Part shown: positions 17,837-26,726 of the stretch, piece by piece
Layout of the letters: every line of letters begins with the position of its first letter
Numbering within the stretch: position 1 is the stretch's first letter
Translations under genes and position numbers: made by a program
From: Methanosarcina vacuolata Z-761
Lineage (GTDB): Archaea > Halobacteriota > Methanosarcinia > Methanosarcinales > Methanosarcinaceae
DNA: 64,000 nucleotides
Direction of reading: 5' to 3'
NCBI RefSeq assembly: GCF_000969905.1
Contig: NZ_CP009520.1
Location: 4,154,001-4,218,000, forward strand
Notes under the pieces: model-generated
What the model was told of the DNA's origin: nothing
The model's input: the letters and a program-made list of their open reading frames with translations, nothing else
The model's database searches: none

Positions 17837-18061
17837 TCAATCCTTTCTTCGTGATCAGCTCGATTAGATATTGATTGGCTAAAAATAGTTTCAAAATACC
17901 TTCATAAAGAGTAGCTCCACGGATCCACTTAACAAATTTAGCGCAGTGGAAAATCACTCTACTGTTAATATTTAAAACATAAAAATCAGAATAGACTATA
18001 TTTTAGGAAATAAAGAATATATAAGAATTAATTTGGATATTTGAAAAACAAGGGAGTAAAT

Positions 18062-18928
18062 ATGAAAACAAAGATTTCGATTAAAGACGTTTCTGTTCCC
18101 GGGGATTTAATCTTGGAGACAGAAACCGCAAATTCCACACTTGAGGTAGAACTGCCCTCTCGAGAAGGCCTCGTTAATTCAAATGAAGAATCGTTTAAAT
18201 GTAAATTGGGCCGTTCGAGATATCTACAAAGTGACGAAACACATAAGATAGCGTCTCCCATCATTCAAGTTATTGATATCAAAAAGAGCTATATTCTTGG
18301 AGATCTGGAAGTTCCAGTTCTTCGCGATATCAACCTTAAAGTTCGGGAGGGAGAATTTCTTGCCATAATGGGGCCCTCTGGATCAGGTAAGAGCACACTT
18401 ATGAATCTTATAGGTTTTCTTGATAGGCCTACTGAAGGGACAATCATAATTAAGGGCCTGGATATCAATAAACTATCTGACAAAGAAGTTGCCAGGCTCA
18501 GAGGGTTAGAAATAGGTTTTGTTTTTCAGACATTCAACCTGATCCCCAGGCTTACAGCTCTTGAAAATGTTGAGCTTCCCACCTATGCTAACACAAGAAG
18601 TGGAATCGATACTCATGAAAGAGCAAAGGAATTACTTAAACTCGTGGGTCTTGAGGATCGAATGCACCACAAGCCAGGTGAACTTTCAGGTGGTCAATCT
18701 CAGAGAGTTGCTATCGCCAGAGCTCTTATCAATGACCCTGCGATCCTCCTTGCAGATGAGCCCACTGGAAATCTGGACTCGAAAACAGGCTGTGAAATTC
18801 TAAATATATTTAGAAAACTCAACGAAGATGGAAGAACAATTGTAATGATTACTCATGATCCGGAAATTGCAGGATATGCAAACAGGATAGTGCTCGTAAA
18901 GGATGGAATAATTCAAAATATGGAATAA
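18062..18928 (+). CDS. MacB-type ABC ATPase, intact second copy
   Basis: A 288-residue ATPase with intact motifs: Walker A GPSGSGKST, Q-loop FVFQTFNLIPRLTALENVELP, signature LSGGQSQRVAIARAL, Walker B ILLADEPTGNLD and H-loop ITHDPE. It carries an unusual N-terminal extension of about 65 residues before the ABC domain, without a recognised motif. The start ATG is preceded by GGGAG at good spacing. It belongs to the LolD/MacB group and is followed by a second CARDB-like gene but by no permease, so it presumably pairs with the permease at 16568-17782. Confidence 0.92.
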   Translation: MKTKISIKDVSVPGDLILETETANSTLEVELPSREGLVNSNEESFKCKLGRSRYLQSDETHKIASPIIQVIDIKKSYILGDLEVPVLRDINLKVREGEFLAIMGPSGSGKSTLMNLIGFLDRPTEGTIIIKGLDINKLSDKEVARLRGLEIGFVFQTFNLIPRLTALENVELPTYANTRSGIDTHERAKELLKLVGLEDRMHHKPGELSGGQSQRVAIARALINDPAILLADEPTGNLDSKTGCEILNIFRKLNEDGRTIVMITHDPEIAGYANRIVLVKDGIIQNME

Positions 18929-18978
18929 TATCGGGTGTTAGATCTCCAAACTCAAGCTAATCGGGGTGTGGAATTAGA

Positions 18979-20235
18979 ATGATAAAAATCAAAAGTTTAC
19001 TTGTCCCTCTCGTATTGTCTTTGCTTTTAGTTTCCTCTTTTTTTGTAGCCCCCGCCTCTGCATCTGTCAGGGGGGCCAATCTGAAAGTTACAATAGTCGA
19101 AACAAATCCCTATCCTGCAAAAATAGGAGAGTATCTGAATCTGACTGTTCAGGTGGAAAACATAGGAGGAGATAAAGCTGACAATGTCGACATCGAAGTT
19201 GTACCTCAATATCCTTTTTCTCTTGATTCAGAAGCAAATGCCCTGCGGAATGTGGGGGTTCTCAATCCTGGCAGGACCGCTACGAAGGAGTTTTACCTTT
19301 TTGTAGACAAAAATGCGCAGAAAGGAATCCGTTCCATTGATATCAGAACAAAAACAGGCAAAGACAGCCCCTGGAGTGAAAAAAGCTTTGATATACGAAT
19401 AGGCACTGAAACATTTAACAGCAAAGGTACAGTTGAACTTAAGGAAGTTACTTCGGACCCAGAAGTTTTCATGCCGGGAGACAGGGGTACTGTCACGGTA
19501 ACTCTTACAAACACTGCAAGTAATCCTACTATTACTATTGACGGAAGTGACTTTGATACCAATGCCCGAATTCAGGCTGCGGTTTTGAGACCATTATCTG
19601 ATGGGATAATCGTTCTTGACGCTCCTTATGAAGATATGGGTATCCTGGGGCCTGGAGATAGTATCAAATTGACTTTCAATGTTAAAGTTGCAGAAGATAC
19701 CCCGGAAGGAACTCATAACCTTGAACTTGCAATAGAAGGGAACTCCTTCGATTACAACAGCAGAAAGAATATTCCTCTCAAGGTTGATTCTTCAAATGTC
19801 AAGGTAATTCCCTCAAAAGAGCTCCAGATAGTAAATGGTGAATCTACTCTTGAATTCGATGTAGCCAATACACACCCGAACGAGTTTAGCTCGGTAAGCA
19901 TAAAACCTGAAGCTGAAGGCATTAAATTTTATCCTGCTGAGTATTTCATAGGGCCAATGAATCAGGACGAGCTTTTTACGATCGAATTTAATGCAGTAAC
20001 AGACAATTTATCTAATGCCAGAAGGGACTCCTACGAGCCTATAAATCTAACACTTTCCGCAAATTACGGCAACGGAATAAATAAGCATGAAAATATAGTA
20101 AGCAATATGTATATTCAGCCCACTGATGAAATTCAGGGCGGGAGTTCGGGCATACTGATTCCAGGCTTACTACTTGTTGTCATTGCCATTGCAGGTATGC
20201 TAGTTTACAGAAAGAAGAAACAGAACAGAAAATGA
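18979..20235 (+). CDS. CARDB/COG1361-like secreted, membrane-anchored protein, copy 2
   Basis: A 418-residue paralogue of 15285-16526 with the same signal peptide type (ends PASAS), the same Ig-like repeats with only scattered substitutions, and a C-terminal TM helix ending in YRKKKQNRK. The last 60 residues differ from copy 1, while the middle is almost identical also at the DNA level, which suggests recent duplication or gene conversion. It lies 50 bp after the intact ATPase. Confidence 0.85.
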   Translation: MIKIKSLLVPLVLSLLLVSSFFVAPASASVRGANLKVTIVETNPYPAKIGEYLNLTVQVENIGGDKADNVDIEVVPQYPFSLDSEANALRNVGVLNPGRTATKEFYLFVDKNAQKGIRSIDIRTKTGKDSPWSEKSFDIRIGTETFNSKGTVELKEVTSDPEVFMPGDRGTVTVTLTNTASNPTITIDGSDFDTNARIQAAVLRPLSDGIIVLDAPYEDMGILGPGDSIKLTFNVKVAEDTPEGTHNLELAIEGNSFDYNSRKNIPLKVDSSNVKVIPSKELQIVNGESTLEFDVANTHPNEFSSVSIKPEAEGIKFYPAEYFIGPMNQDELFTIEFNAVTDNLSNARRDSYEPINLTLSANYGNGINKHENIVSNMYIQPTDEIQGGSSGILIPGLLLVVIAIAGMLVYRKKKQNRK

Positions 20236-20291
20236 ACATTTAGAGAAACAAAAACTTCTGGAAAATTAATGTTTCAAAGTTTTAAAAAAAG

Positions 20292-20411
20292 TTTGAAGGT
20301 GGTGCAGCTCAGATAGATCTCCTGAAACATATGGGGCAGTTTCAGGCTGCACTCGACCTTTTTGGTTCTATCCGGGTAAAGTGTGCAAACGATTACCAGT
20401 CCTGGTTTTAG
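20292..20411 (+). pseudogene. Possible coding remnant
   Basis: An open frame without start codon encodes FEGGAAQIDLLKHMGQF and then LFGSIRVKCANDYQSWF before a stop. Its composition is protein-like and unlike the neighbouring spacer, but I recognise no family. It may be the tail of a lost gene at the end of the duplicated cassette. Confidence 0.22.
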
Positions 20412-20438
20412 CCAATCTCTTTTCAAAGTATGCCTTTA

Positions 20439-21767
20439 CTATTTTATTGGAAGAGTAAAGATAAACGTGCTGCCTTTTTCTCCCTTTGATTCCACCCAGA
20501 TTTTTCCTCCATGAAGATCTACGAAGTTTTTAGCAATATAAAGTCCAAGTCCAGTTCCACCGTATCCCCTAGTTGTGGAAGAATCTGTCTGAATAAAAGG
20601 CATAAGCATCCTTTCATGATCCTCCTTTGATAACCCTATTCCGCTATCAGAAACTTTAATCTCGAGCATCTCTCCTTTTTTGAGGGCGCTGACGGTAACC
20701 TTTTTCTTTTCAGGAGTGAGTTTTATAGCGTTATTCATTAGACTGTACAGGATCTGTCTCAGCTTTGTCCTGTCTGCCCGGATGTTCTCAAGAGAGGCAT
20801 CAACCTTTACCTCTACACTGACTTTCTTACTTGAGGCAAATGAGAGGAGACTCATTCTTACCTCTCCTAAAAGGCTGGCAATATTCACATCTTCATAATT
20901 AAGGTTGTTTTCCCCGGCTTCGAGCCTTGATATATCAAGTAGATTACTGATGATTTCTAGAAGGTTCTTCCCGCTTATGAGAATATTACTTACATATTTT
21001 GATTGCCTCGTGTTCAGGGACCCAAAAGCCCCTTCCAGCAGCAAATCGGAGAAACCTATTACCGAATTAAGAGGAGTCCGAAGCTCATGGTTCATATTAA
21101 CTATCAGCCCACTCTTGGCCCAGTTTGAAACTTCTGTATCTTTTTTTTCTTTGAGAAAATTATTATTCAGCTCTATTTTTTCGTTCAGACTTTTCAAACT
21201 CTCCAATTTCCCTTTTCTTTTGGCAAAAAAGTTGCTTTCCTCCATTAATTCAAGCAGGACTTTACCTGAAAGTTCTTCAAGAGGAATGGTATAGAGAAGT
21301 GTGATGCTTTTATTCTTTTCCAAAGCCATTGTTTCAACGGCCTTTCCACACGTCTCAAGACAGGGCTTAATAGAATTTCCAGCGTTTTTAATCTCAAAAT
21401 TTGTTCTAAACCCTGAAAATCCTCCAGAAAGAGTTTTTAGATATCCTTTTTCTGCGAGTTCTTTTACTGCTGAAGCAAGAAGAGTAAGATCTTCCGGGAG
21501 CGGATTAGCCGGCAGAAATTCTAACTGAGAAGAAGCGAGATAATGCTCAACATCCACTCCTGCCTTCATAAGTTCATTTTTTGCCCCTTCAGCGGCCATT
21601 TTATCCGGGGAAAACCATAAGCAATATTCTCCCCCTTCAAGTCCTTCCTTAAAATAGGTAACAAGTAATTCTATCAATCCTTCGGTATCTTCATACACGG
21701 CAGAGATCTGGTGACTCTGCGGAACTTTTAAAGAAGGTCCGGAGTCTTCAGCAATATTCATCCTCAA
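20439..21767 (-). CDS. Histidine kinase with N-terminal MEDS domain
   Basis: A soluble 442-residue sensor kinase. Residues about 20-185 form a MEDS domain (methanogen/methylotroph DcmR sensory domain: QISAVYEDTEGLIELLVTYF, EYCLWFSPD), which may bind small ligands. HisKA follows, with the phospho-acceptor His in NMNHELRTPLNSVIGF, then HATPase_c with the N-box NNAIKLTPE, the G1 box SDSGIGLS and the G2 box GGTGLGLYIAK. No transmembrane segment is present and no response regulator lies nearby. The TTG start has GGAGGGG at ideal spacing; an ATG two codons later is the alternative. Confidence 0.92.
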   Translation of the reverse strand: MRMNIAEDSGPSLKVPQSHQISAVYEDTEGLIELLVTYFKEGLEGGEYCLWFSPDKMAAEGAKNELMKAGVDVEHYLASSQLEFLPANPLPEDLTLLASAVKELAEKGYLKTLSGGFSGFRTNFEIKNAGNSIKPCLETCGKAVETMALEKNKSITLLYTIPLEELSGKVLLELMEESNFFAKRKGKLESLKSLNEKIELNNNFLKEKKDTEVSNWAKSGLIVNMNHELRTPLNSVIGFSDLLLEGAFGSLNTRQSKYVSNILISGKNLLEIISNLLDISRLEAGENNLNYEDVNIASLLGEVRMSLLSFASSKKVSVEVKVDASLENIRADRTKLRQILYSLMNNAIKLTPEKKKVTVSALKKGEMLEIKVSDSGIGLSKEDHERMLMPFIQTDSSTTRGYGGTGLGLYIAKNFVDLHGGKIWVESKGEKGSTFIFTLPIK

Positions 21768-22500
21768 AATCTTTCCCCTCCATATTCTAATTGCGTTTCA
21801 GCATTATGCAACTGGGCTTGAATAGGGTATGAGATAGAGTCTAAAGAGGCAAATTTTAATGTTCAGCAATTTCAGGCAACTTAAGCGCTTTAAATCAGTT
21901 AAAGAATTCAGGGCAACACAATCCTCTTTCTAAACTTATGATACTTATACATACTCTTCATTTTTTATAAGTATATTGCTAGCATATATAAGAATCCGCG
22001 TTTATACTGTTCTATTAAAAGCAATTTATCGTATATTCGGGAATTAGTATTTACTGAGATTGCGGAAATCTTACAAAATGGGACCAGAAAAAATGGAGCC
22101 AGAAAAACGAAATCTGAAAATATGAAAACCGAAGAAATACGTTTTAATTTTAACTATTCGCAACTATTCGCAACTACTCGCAACTATTCGCAAACGTATT
22201 CTGTATTTCCCTACTGCAGCTGAAGATTGAAGCTCGACTTGTGAAGTTTTAAACAGAGCTACGGCATCAAGGGTGGAAACTCCCCTTTCATAATTATTTC
22301 ATCCAAACTTATACTGGGAATGTATTTCTCGGGAGAATTATGCCTTAATTAATATATTAATAAAAACCGGAATACTAATTATGTATCTTGGAAATAAATA
22401 AAGATAGGATTTTCAATTTAATTTTTCCGGCAGAATTCATACTATTAATTTAAGCCGGTGCTAAAAGATTTATTTGCGCAGCTTTGAGGAGGACTAAAAT
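21768..22500. other. Intergenic, AT-rich, with a 10-bp tandem repeat
   Basis: No gene seen. Holds the promoter region of the kinase, four copies of AACTATTCGC (22152-22193) and the leader of the flavin reductase gene with AGGAGG at 22487-22492. Confidence 0.5.
22152..22193. repeat. 10-bp tandem repeat, four units
   Basis: AACTATTCGC is repeated four times with one substitution (AACTACTCGC). Confidence 0.85.
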
Positions 22501-23109
22501 ACGGAGATTGGAGAGAAAAGGGCTATTGGAGCCAGAAATTTTCTTTACCCTATGCCCACTACCCTTGTAGGGGCTCATGTAAACGGAAAGCCGAATTACC
22601 TGACAGTCGCTTTTTGCGGAGTCGTACAGGCAAGCCCTCCCATGATCGCGGTGACCCTTGGGAAAATTCACCATACAAATGAAGGAATAAGAGAAAACCA
22701 GTGCTTCAGTGTAAATATTCCTTCTCAGGACATGGTGGAAGTTACGGACTACTGCGGCATAGTCTCTGGAAAAAAAACGGATAAATCCGAAATTTTCGAA
22801 ACCTTCTACGGAAAACTTGAAAAAGCCCCAATGATCCGGGAATGCCCTGTAAATCTCGAGTGCAGGCTTATAGATATTCTGGATCTCAGAGGCGCAAGTG
22901 AGGTTTTCATAGGGGAGATTGTTGAAGGTTATGCAGAGGAAAAATATCTCTGTAATGAAATTCCTGATATCGAGAAGATCAAGCCTATAGTTTTTTCCAT
23001 GTATGATAATAATTACTGGGGAATAGGTGAGCACCTGGGCAAGGCCTGGTCCATCGGGAAAAATTTTGCTGAAGGCGGTAAAGAAAAAAAAGCTGAAAAC
23101 GATAGATGA
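22501..23109 (+). CDS. Flavin reductase-like (flavoredoxin) FMN-binding protein, non-AUG start
   Basis: The protein belongs to the flavin reductase-like/flavoredoxin family (FMN-binding split barrel): GARNFLYPMPTTLVGAHVNG, NYLTVAFCGVVQASPP, HHTNEGIRENQCFSVNIP and CPVNLECRL. Homologues contain the conserved stretch RAIGARNFLYP, which lies upstream of the first ATG (22552). In this frame a TAA stands just six bases before position 22501, and there is no ATG, GTG or TTG between them and 22552. AGGAGG (22487-22492) is 8 bases before an ACG, exactly where a start codon belongs. Either ACG is used, or the start was lost by an ATG-to-ACG change. The flavodoxin-like gene 290 bp on has a similar problem. 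Confidence 0.78.
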   Translation, partial: TEIGEKRAIGARNFLYPMPTTLVGAHVNGKPNYLTVAFCGVVQASPPMIAVTLGKIHHTNEGIRENQCFSVNIPSQDMVEVTDYCGIVSGKKTDKSEIFETFYGKLEKAPMIRECPVNLECRLIDILDLRGASEVFIGEIVEGYAEEKYLCNEIPDIEKIKPIVFSMYDNNYWGIGEHLGKAWSIGKNFAEGGKEKKAENDR

Positions 23110-23200
23110 TATGCTGTAGTAAAACTCCAATACGAGCGAAAGGAAAATAAATCTTATTGCAAGCGTGACCGGAAGAAATAAGTAAAAACGCATAACTGCA

Positions 23201-23310
23201 CAATTAGCCTAATAAAGGTATAGTTAGCCAAATAAATGTATAATTAGCTTAATAACTGTATAATTAGTTTAATAACTGTATAATTAGCTTAATAGCTGTA
23301 TAATTAGCCT
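23201..23310. repeat. 20-bp tandem repeat, five units
   Basis: TAATTAGCTTAATAACTGTA and variants repeat five times between the two flavoprotein genes. It is AT-rich and without dyad symmetry that would suggest a regulator site. Confidence 0.85.
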
Positions 23311-23400
23311 TTCATTAGAAAAGCTATTGGAAATATTCTGTTCAGCTCAAAGGTTTTTCAGCTCAGAGGTTATTTATTCAATGGGAAAGGGGGATTACAC

Positions 23401-24132
23401 ATAAAAATAACAGTATTCAGCGGGAGCCATAAGGGCAGGGAAGGAAACACTCTAATTCTGGTAGAGGAATTCCTGAAAGGAGCAGAAGAAGTCGGAGCAG
23501 AAACCGAAAACATTTTCCTGATCGAAAAAAGAATTGGATATTGCAGAGGAAAATTCGAGTGCTGGCTCAAAACCCCTGGAAGTTGCACAATCAGGGACGA
23601 TATGGATGATCTGCTTCCCAAATTTGTAGCTTCAGATATTGCAATATTCGCATGTCCCGTGTATTTCGATAATATTCCGGCTGTTATGAAAAACTTTATA
23701 GATAGACTTACTCCTGTGCTTGTGCCTCATTTTGAAGAAGACGAAATGGGAGAGTACAGGCACGCAAAACGCTATGAAAAGCTTCCAAAACTCGCCGTGA
23801 TATCAAACGCTGGGTTGCCGGGCCAGACTAACTTTGAGGTTGAAAGCCTTTTTTTCAAGCGGCTTGCAAGAACGTTTCACACTGAACTCGTTGCTGAAAT
23901 TTACAGAGGAGAAGGAGAAATCTTCAGGGGCAAAAACAATATCATGCTAAAACCTCTCTTGGGGAAGTATAAAAAAGCTCTCAGACGCGCAGGAAGAGAA
24001 CTTGTAGAGAACCAGACACTCTCAGAAAAAACCACAACAGAACTCGAAAAACCAATTGTACCTGAAAGCCTGTACATAAAATTCGGGAACGAAGAATGGG
24101 ACCGGCTGTGCGAAGAAAATAAGGTTGACTGA
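23401..24132 (+). CDS. NAD(P)H-dependent FMN reductase-like flavoprotein, non-AUG start
   Basis: The flavodoxin-fold protein starts with the strand and phosphate loop ITVFSGSHKGREGNT, then CRGKFECWLKTPGSC, ACPVYFDNIPAVMKNFIDR and a C-terminal helical part. The cysteine motif resembles that of iron-sulfur flavoprotein relatives (C-x-G-C-x2-C) but one Cys is Lys. The fold needs the N-terminal strand, which lies upstream of the first ATG (23602). No ATG, GTG or TTG precedes it in frame; GGGGG is followed after 7 bases by ATA at 23401, the expected start position. Around 243 residues from there. An electron-transfer or quinone/xenobiotic reductase role is likely. Confidence 0.78.
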   Translation: MKITVFSGSHKGREGNTLILVEEFLKGAEEVGAETENIFLIEKRIGYCRGKFECWLKTPGSCTIRDDMDDLLPKFVASDIAIFACPVYFDNIPAVMKNFIDRLTPVLVPHFEEDEMGEYRHAKRYEKLPKLAVISNAGLPGQTNFEVESLFFKRLARTFHTELVAEIYRGEGEIFRGKNNIMLKPLLGKYKKALRRAGRELVENQTLSEKTTTELEKPIVPESLYIKFGNEEWDRLCEENKVD

Positions 24133-24192
24133 ACAGTGCTGCAAAGATATGAAGAAATTGCAGACCTATGGATACTAAACTGGATTAAAAAC

Positions 24193-24440
24193 AAGCCTTT
24201 TCAAAAAAAGCTTGACCGCAACCCTTTTCAAAAAAGGCTTAACCGCAACCCTTTTCAAAAAAGGCTTGACCGAAAACCATGAGCCAATATTTGGGTTTGA
24301 TGAACTTATCCCCAAACCCTATCGGCGTGATCACAACCCTTTTCAAAAAAGGCTTGACCGAAAACCATGAGCCAATATTTGGGTTTGATGAACTTATCCC
24401 CAAACCCTATCGGCGTGATCAACCGGCGCAACGGTTGCGG
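24193..24440. repeat. Repeat cluster with an 88-bp direct duplication
   Basis: The motif CCTTTTCAAAAAAGGCTTGACC occurs four times. The last two are part of an 88-bp unit (24246-24333 and 24334-24420) repeated perfectly apart from its edge, including the segment GAGCCAATATTTGGGTTTGA. The units contain short stems (CCTTTT/AAAAGG, TTTGGG/CCCAAA) and stand between convergent genes, so bidirectional terminator function is possible. Confidence 0.85.
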
Positions 24441-24488
24441 GTCAACGGTTGCTAAAAAAGCCTTCTGGCTGTTCTTTCTGGTTATTTA

Positions 24489-26243
24489 TTACTTAGTCTC
24501 CAAACTGCCTTCCACAAGGTCTTCCAGACTGTGTTCCATGTAAGGGGCATTGCTCCTGTTGATCAGTTCCTGACAGACTTCTGCCGGATCTCCATCCATT
24601 GCAAGGGCTCCGTTATCAATCAATATAGTCCTGTGAGCAACTTCCCGAACAAAGTCCATGTGATGGCTTACAAGCACAATGGTCGTGCCAAAGCGTTCGT
24701 TGATTCTTTTTAAAGAGTTTGTGACATCCCTGAGAGTTACAGGGTCAAGGTCTCCGAAGGGTTCATCAAGCATAAGATATTCGGGAGAGGTTGCAAGGCT
24801 TAAGGCGATGAAAGCCCTGACATGCTCGCCCCCGCTGATCTGGTAAGGAGTTTTGTCAAGAATTTCCATTGGCAGGTCAAGGGCTTCGAATACCGGCCTT
24901 GCATAGGTATCAACATCAGTTATCGGGATCGTCGGGAAGAGGTCAAAATAGATTGTGTCATTCAGATTGAGTTCCCGCAGAGCGGTTTCTTTCTCTTCTT
25001 CTGGCATGTCAGGCAGGCGGTATATAGTATCAAGGGTCTCATCCGACAGCCCTATTTCCCTGGCTTTCCTCCTTGCGTGTTCAATTGCACCTTGCTTTTT
25101 CATGCTTAACCTGAACCGAATCTGTTCCCTTACCGTGGAATTCACAGACATAGAGAATTCCTGGTTCATAATACTCATGATCCTGCGGAGTTCCATGCGT
25201 TTTTCGCTATACCTGGTGACATCTACCCAGTCTCCACTGCAGAGATATTCGACGGTTCCACTCTTTTGCTTTACAAGCCCTTCCATGAGTTTCATAAGGG
25301 TTGTTTTTCCAGCTCCCGAGGACCCGATAAAAGCCAGAATTTCTCCTCTGTAAACATCGAGAGAAAAATCTTTGATATTCAGGACTTCTCCCATCCTGAT
25401 GATGGAATAACGTTTTGAAATGTCCTTAACTTTAATGCAGACCTCTTTCTTCTCGGGTTCCACAAGCTTTTCCTTTGGCTTCATATCCCTGAGGAAATTT
25501 TTAAGTACCAGAGAAGGTTCTCCTTCGGCTGCAATTTTCCCGTTTTCAAGGAAAATCAACCTGTCGGCAAGATAAGCGTGAATTTCCGGAAGGTGAGAAA
25601 CTACTATAATTGGGATGTTCAACTTCTTTTTCAGGCTTTTTATTACATCAAGAACTTCCTGCTTTGTATCCGGCCCGGTCATTGTAACAGGTTCATCGAG
25701 AAGAAGGAGTCTCGGCTTTGCGGCAAGCTGCCTTGCCATTACAACTCTCTGTTTTTCTCCCCCGCTCAGAAGATTGGTGGAATGAAGCGCCTTATCCTCC
25801 AGGCCCACCAGTTTTAGATACTCCATTGCTTCTTTAAACAGCTCGTCGTAATCAGTATCTACACTATGCGGGAGATATTCATTCCGTGGAAGGGATTCAT
25901 ACCCCACTCGGAGGTAGTTCAGCTTTCTTATAACATTTTCAATCGCAGGCCCGTTCCAGAGCCCGAAGTTTCGCTGTAGGTGTATTGCGGTTACGCTCTT
26001 CAGAAATTTTTCCCCTTCAATCCCTGAAGCAGGCGTTATAATTTCTCCATCTACTTCCACAGTTCCCTCCTGAAAGGGCTCAACTCCTCGGACGATGCGC
26101 AACAATGTCGACTTTCCGCTTCCGCTTCGACCTGTTATCCCAAGGATTTCTCCATCCTCCACCGTGAAGTCGATATGGTCCAGCACTCTTATCTTTTCGG
26201 AACGTACCTCATAATCTTTAACCAGGTTGGAAACTCTGAGCAT
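24489..26243 (-). CDS. atwA: AtwA-like ATPase (methyl-coenzyme M reductase activation component A2)
   Basis: A soluble protein of about 584 residues with two ABC domains. Domain 1: Walker [10 protein letters not shown], signature [15 protein letters not shown], Walker [14 protein letters not shown]. Domain 2: Walker [10 protein letters not shown], signature [15 protein letters not shown], Walker [13 protein letters not shown]-loop SHHMD. There is no permease, as expected for component A2, which supplies ATP-driven reductive activation of methyl-coenzyme M reductase. A second atwA lies at the right edge of this window beside the mmp genes, so this is a paralogue. Its special role is unknown. 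I prefer the second ATG (26243), which has AAAGG at better spacing. Confidence 0.87.
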   Translation of the reverse strand: MLRVSNLVKDYEVRSEKIRVLDHIDFTVEDGEILGITGRSGSGKSTLLRIVRGVEPFQEGTVEVDGEIITPASGIEGEKFLKSVTAIHLQRNFGLWNGPAIENVIRKLNYLRVGYESLPRNEYLPHSVDTDYDELFKEAMEYLKLVGLEDKALHSTNLLSGGEKQRVVMARQLAAKPRLLLLDEPVTMTGPDTKQEVLDVIKSLKKKLNIPIIVVSHLPEIHAYLADRLIFLENGKIAAEGEPSLVLKNFLRDMKPKEKLVEPEKKEVCIKVKDISKRYSIIRMGEVLNIKDFSLDVYRGEILAFIGSSGAGKTTLMKLMEGLVKQKSGTVEYLCSGDWVDVTRYSEKRMELRRIMSIMNQEFSMSVNSTVREQIRFRLSMKKQGAIEHARRKAREIGLSDETLDTIYRLPDMPEEEKETALRELNLNDTIYFDLFPTIPITDVDTYARPVFEALDLPMEILDKTPYQISGGEHVRAFIALSLATSPEYLMLDEPFGDLDPVTLRDVTNSLKRINERFGTTIVLVSHHMDFVREVAHRTILIDNGALAMDGDPAEVCQELINRSNAPYMEHSLEDLVEGSLETK

Positions 26244-26726
26244 AATCATACCTTTTAGTGTTAATCGTGTAAGTTAATGCCTGACCCGAAATATATTCTG
26301 CAATTCTGCCAATTGCGCGTGATAACTTATCTTTATCACTGCAATTTTCGGATGCTTTTGCGCCAGTATAATTTATACTAAAATAGGAGTCAAATATTAC
26401 CTTATAACTATTTATTACAATCGGCTGCTGTAATTCAACACGAACAGTCTTAAAAACTAAGTAGGAAAACTCAAAACTTTCTGAGACATACCACACATCA
26501 ATTTAAAGCTAAAACCTTAGAGCTAAAACCTGCGCTCCTAAGAAAAGTACCCTGAAAAAAGAAGTAATTTAGAAGAGTAGTAGAACTAAATAAGTCTTAA
26601 ATAATCTTAGACAAGATTTAATAATCATATATATAATTTAATAATCTTAAATAAGTTCTATAAGTCTTAAATAAGTTCTATTATACTTAAAAGCAGGCAG
26701 CATATCCTGAATCATTTTTTCAGGGT
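26244..26726. other. Intergenic, AT-rich
   Basis: No gene seen. From 26580 to 26690 the motif TAATCTTAAATAAGTTCTA and shortened versions recur irregularly. Confidence 0.5.

Noticed and set aside
24822-25353. Plus-strand frames of 95 and 132 codons
   Set aside because: They are antisense to the AtwA-like gene, which has all ABC motifs.
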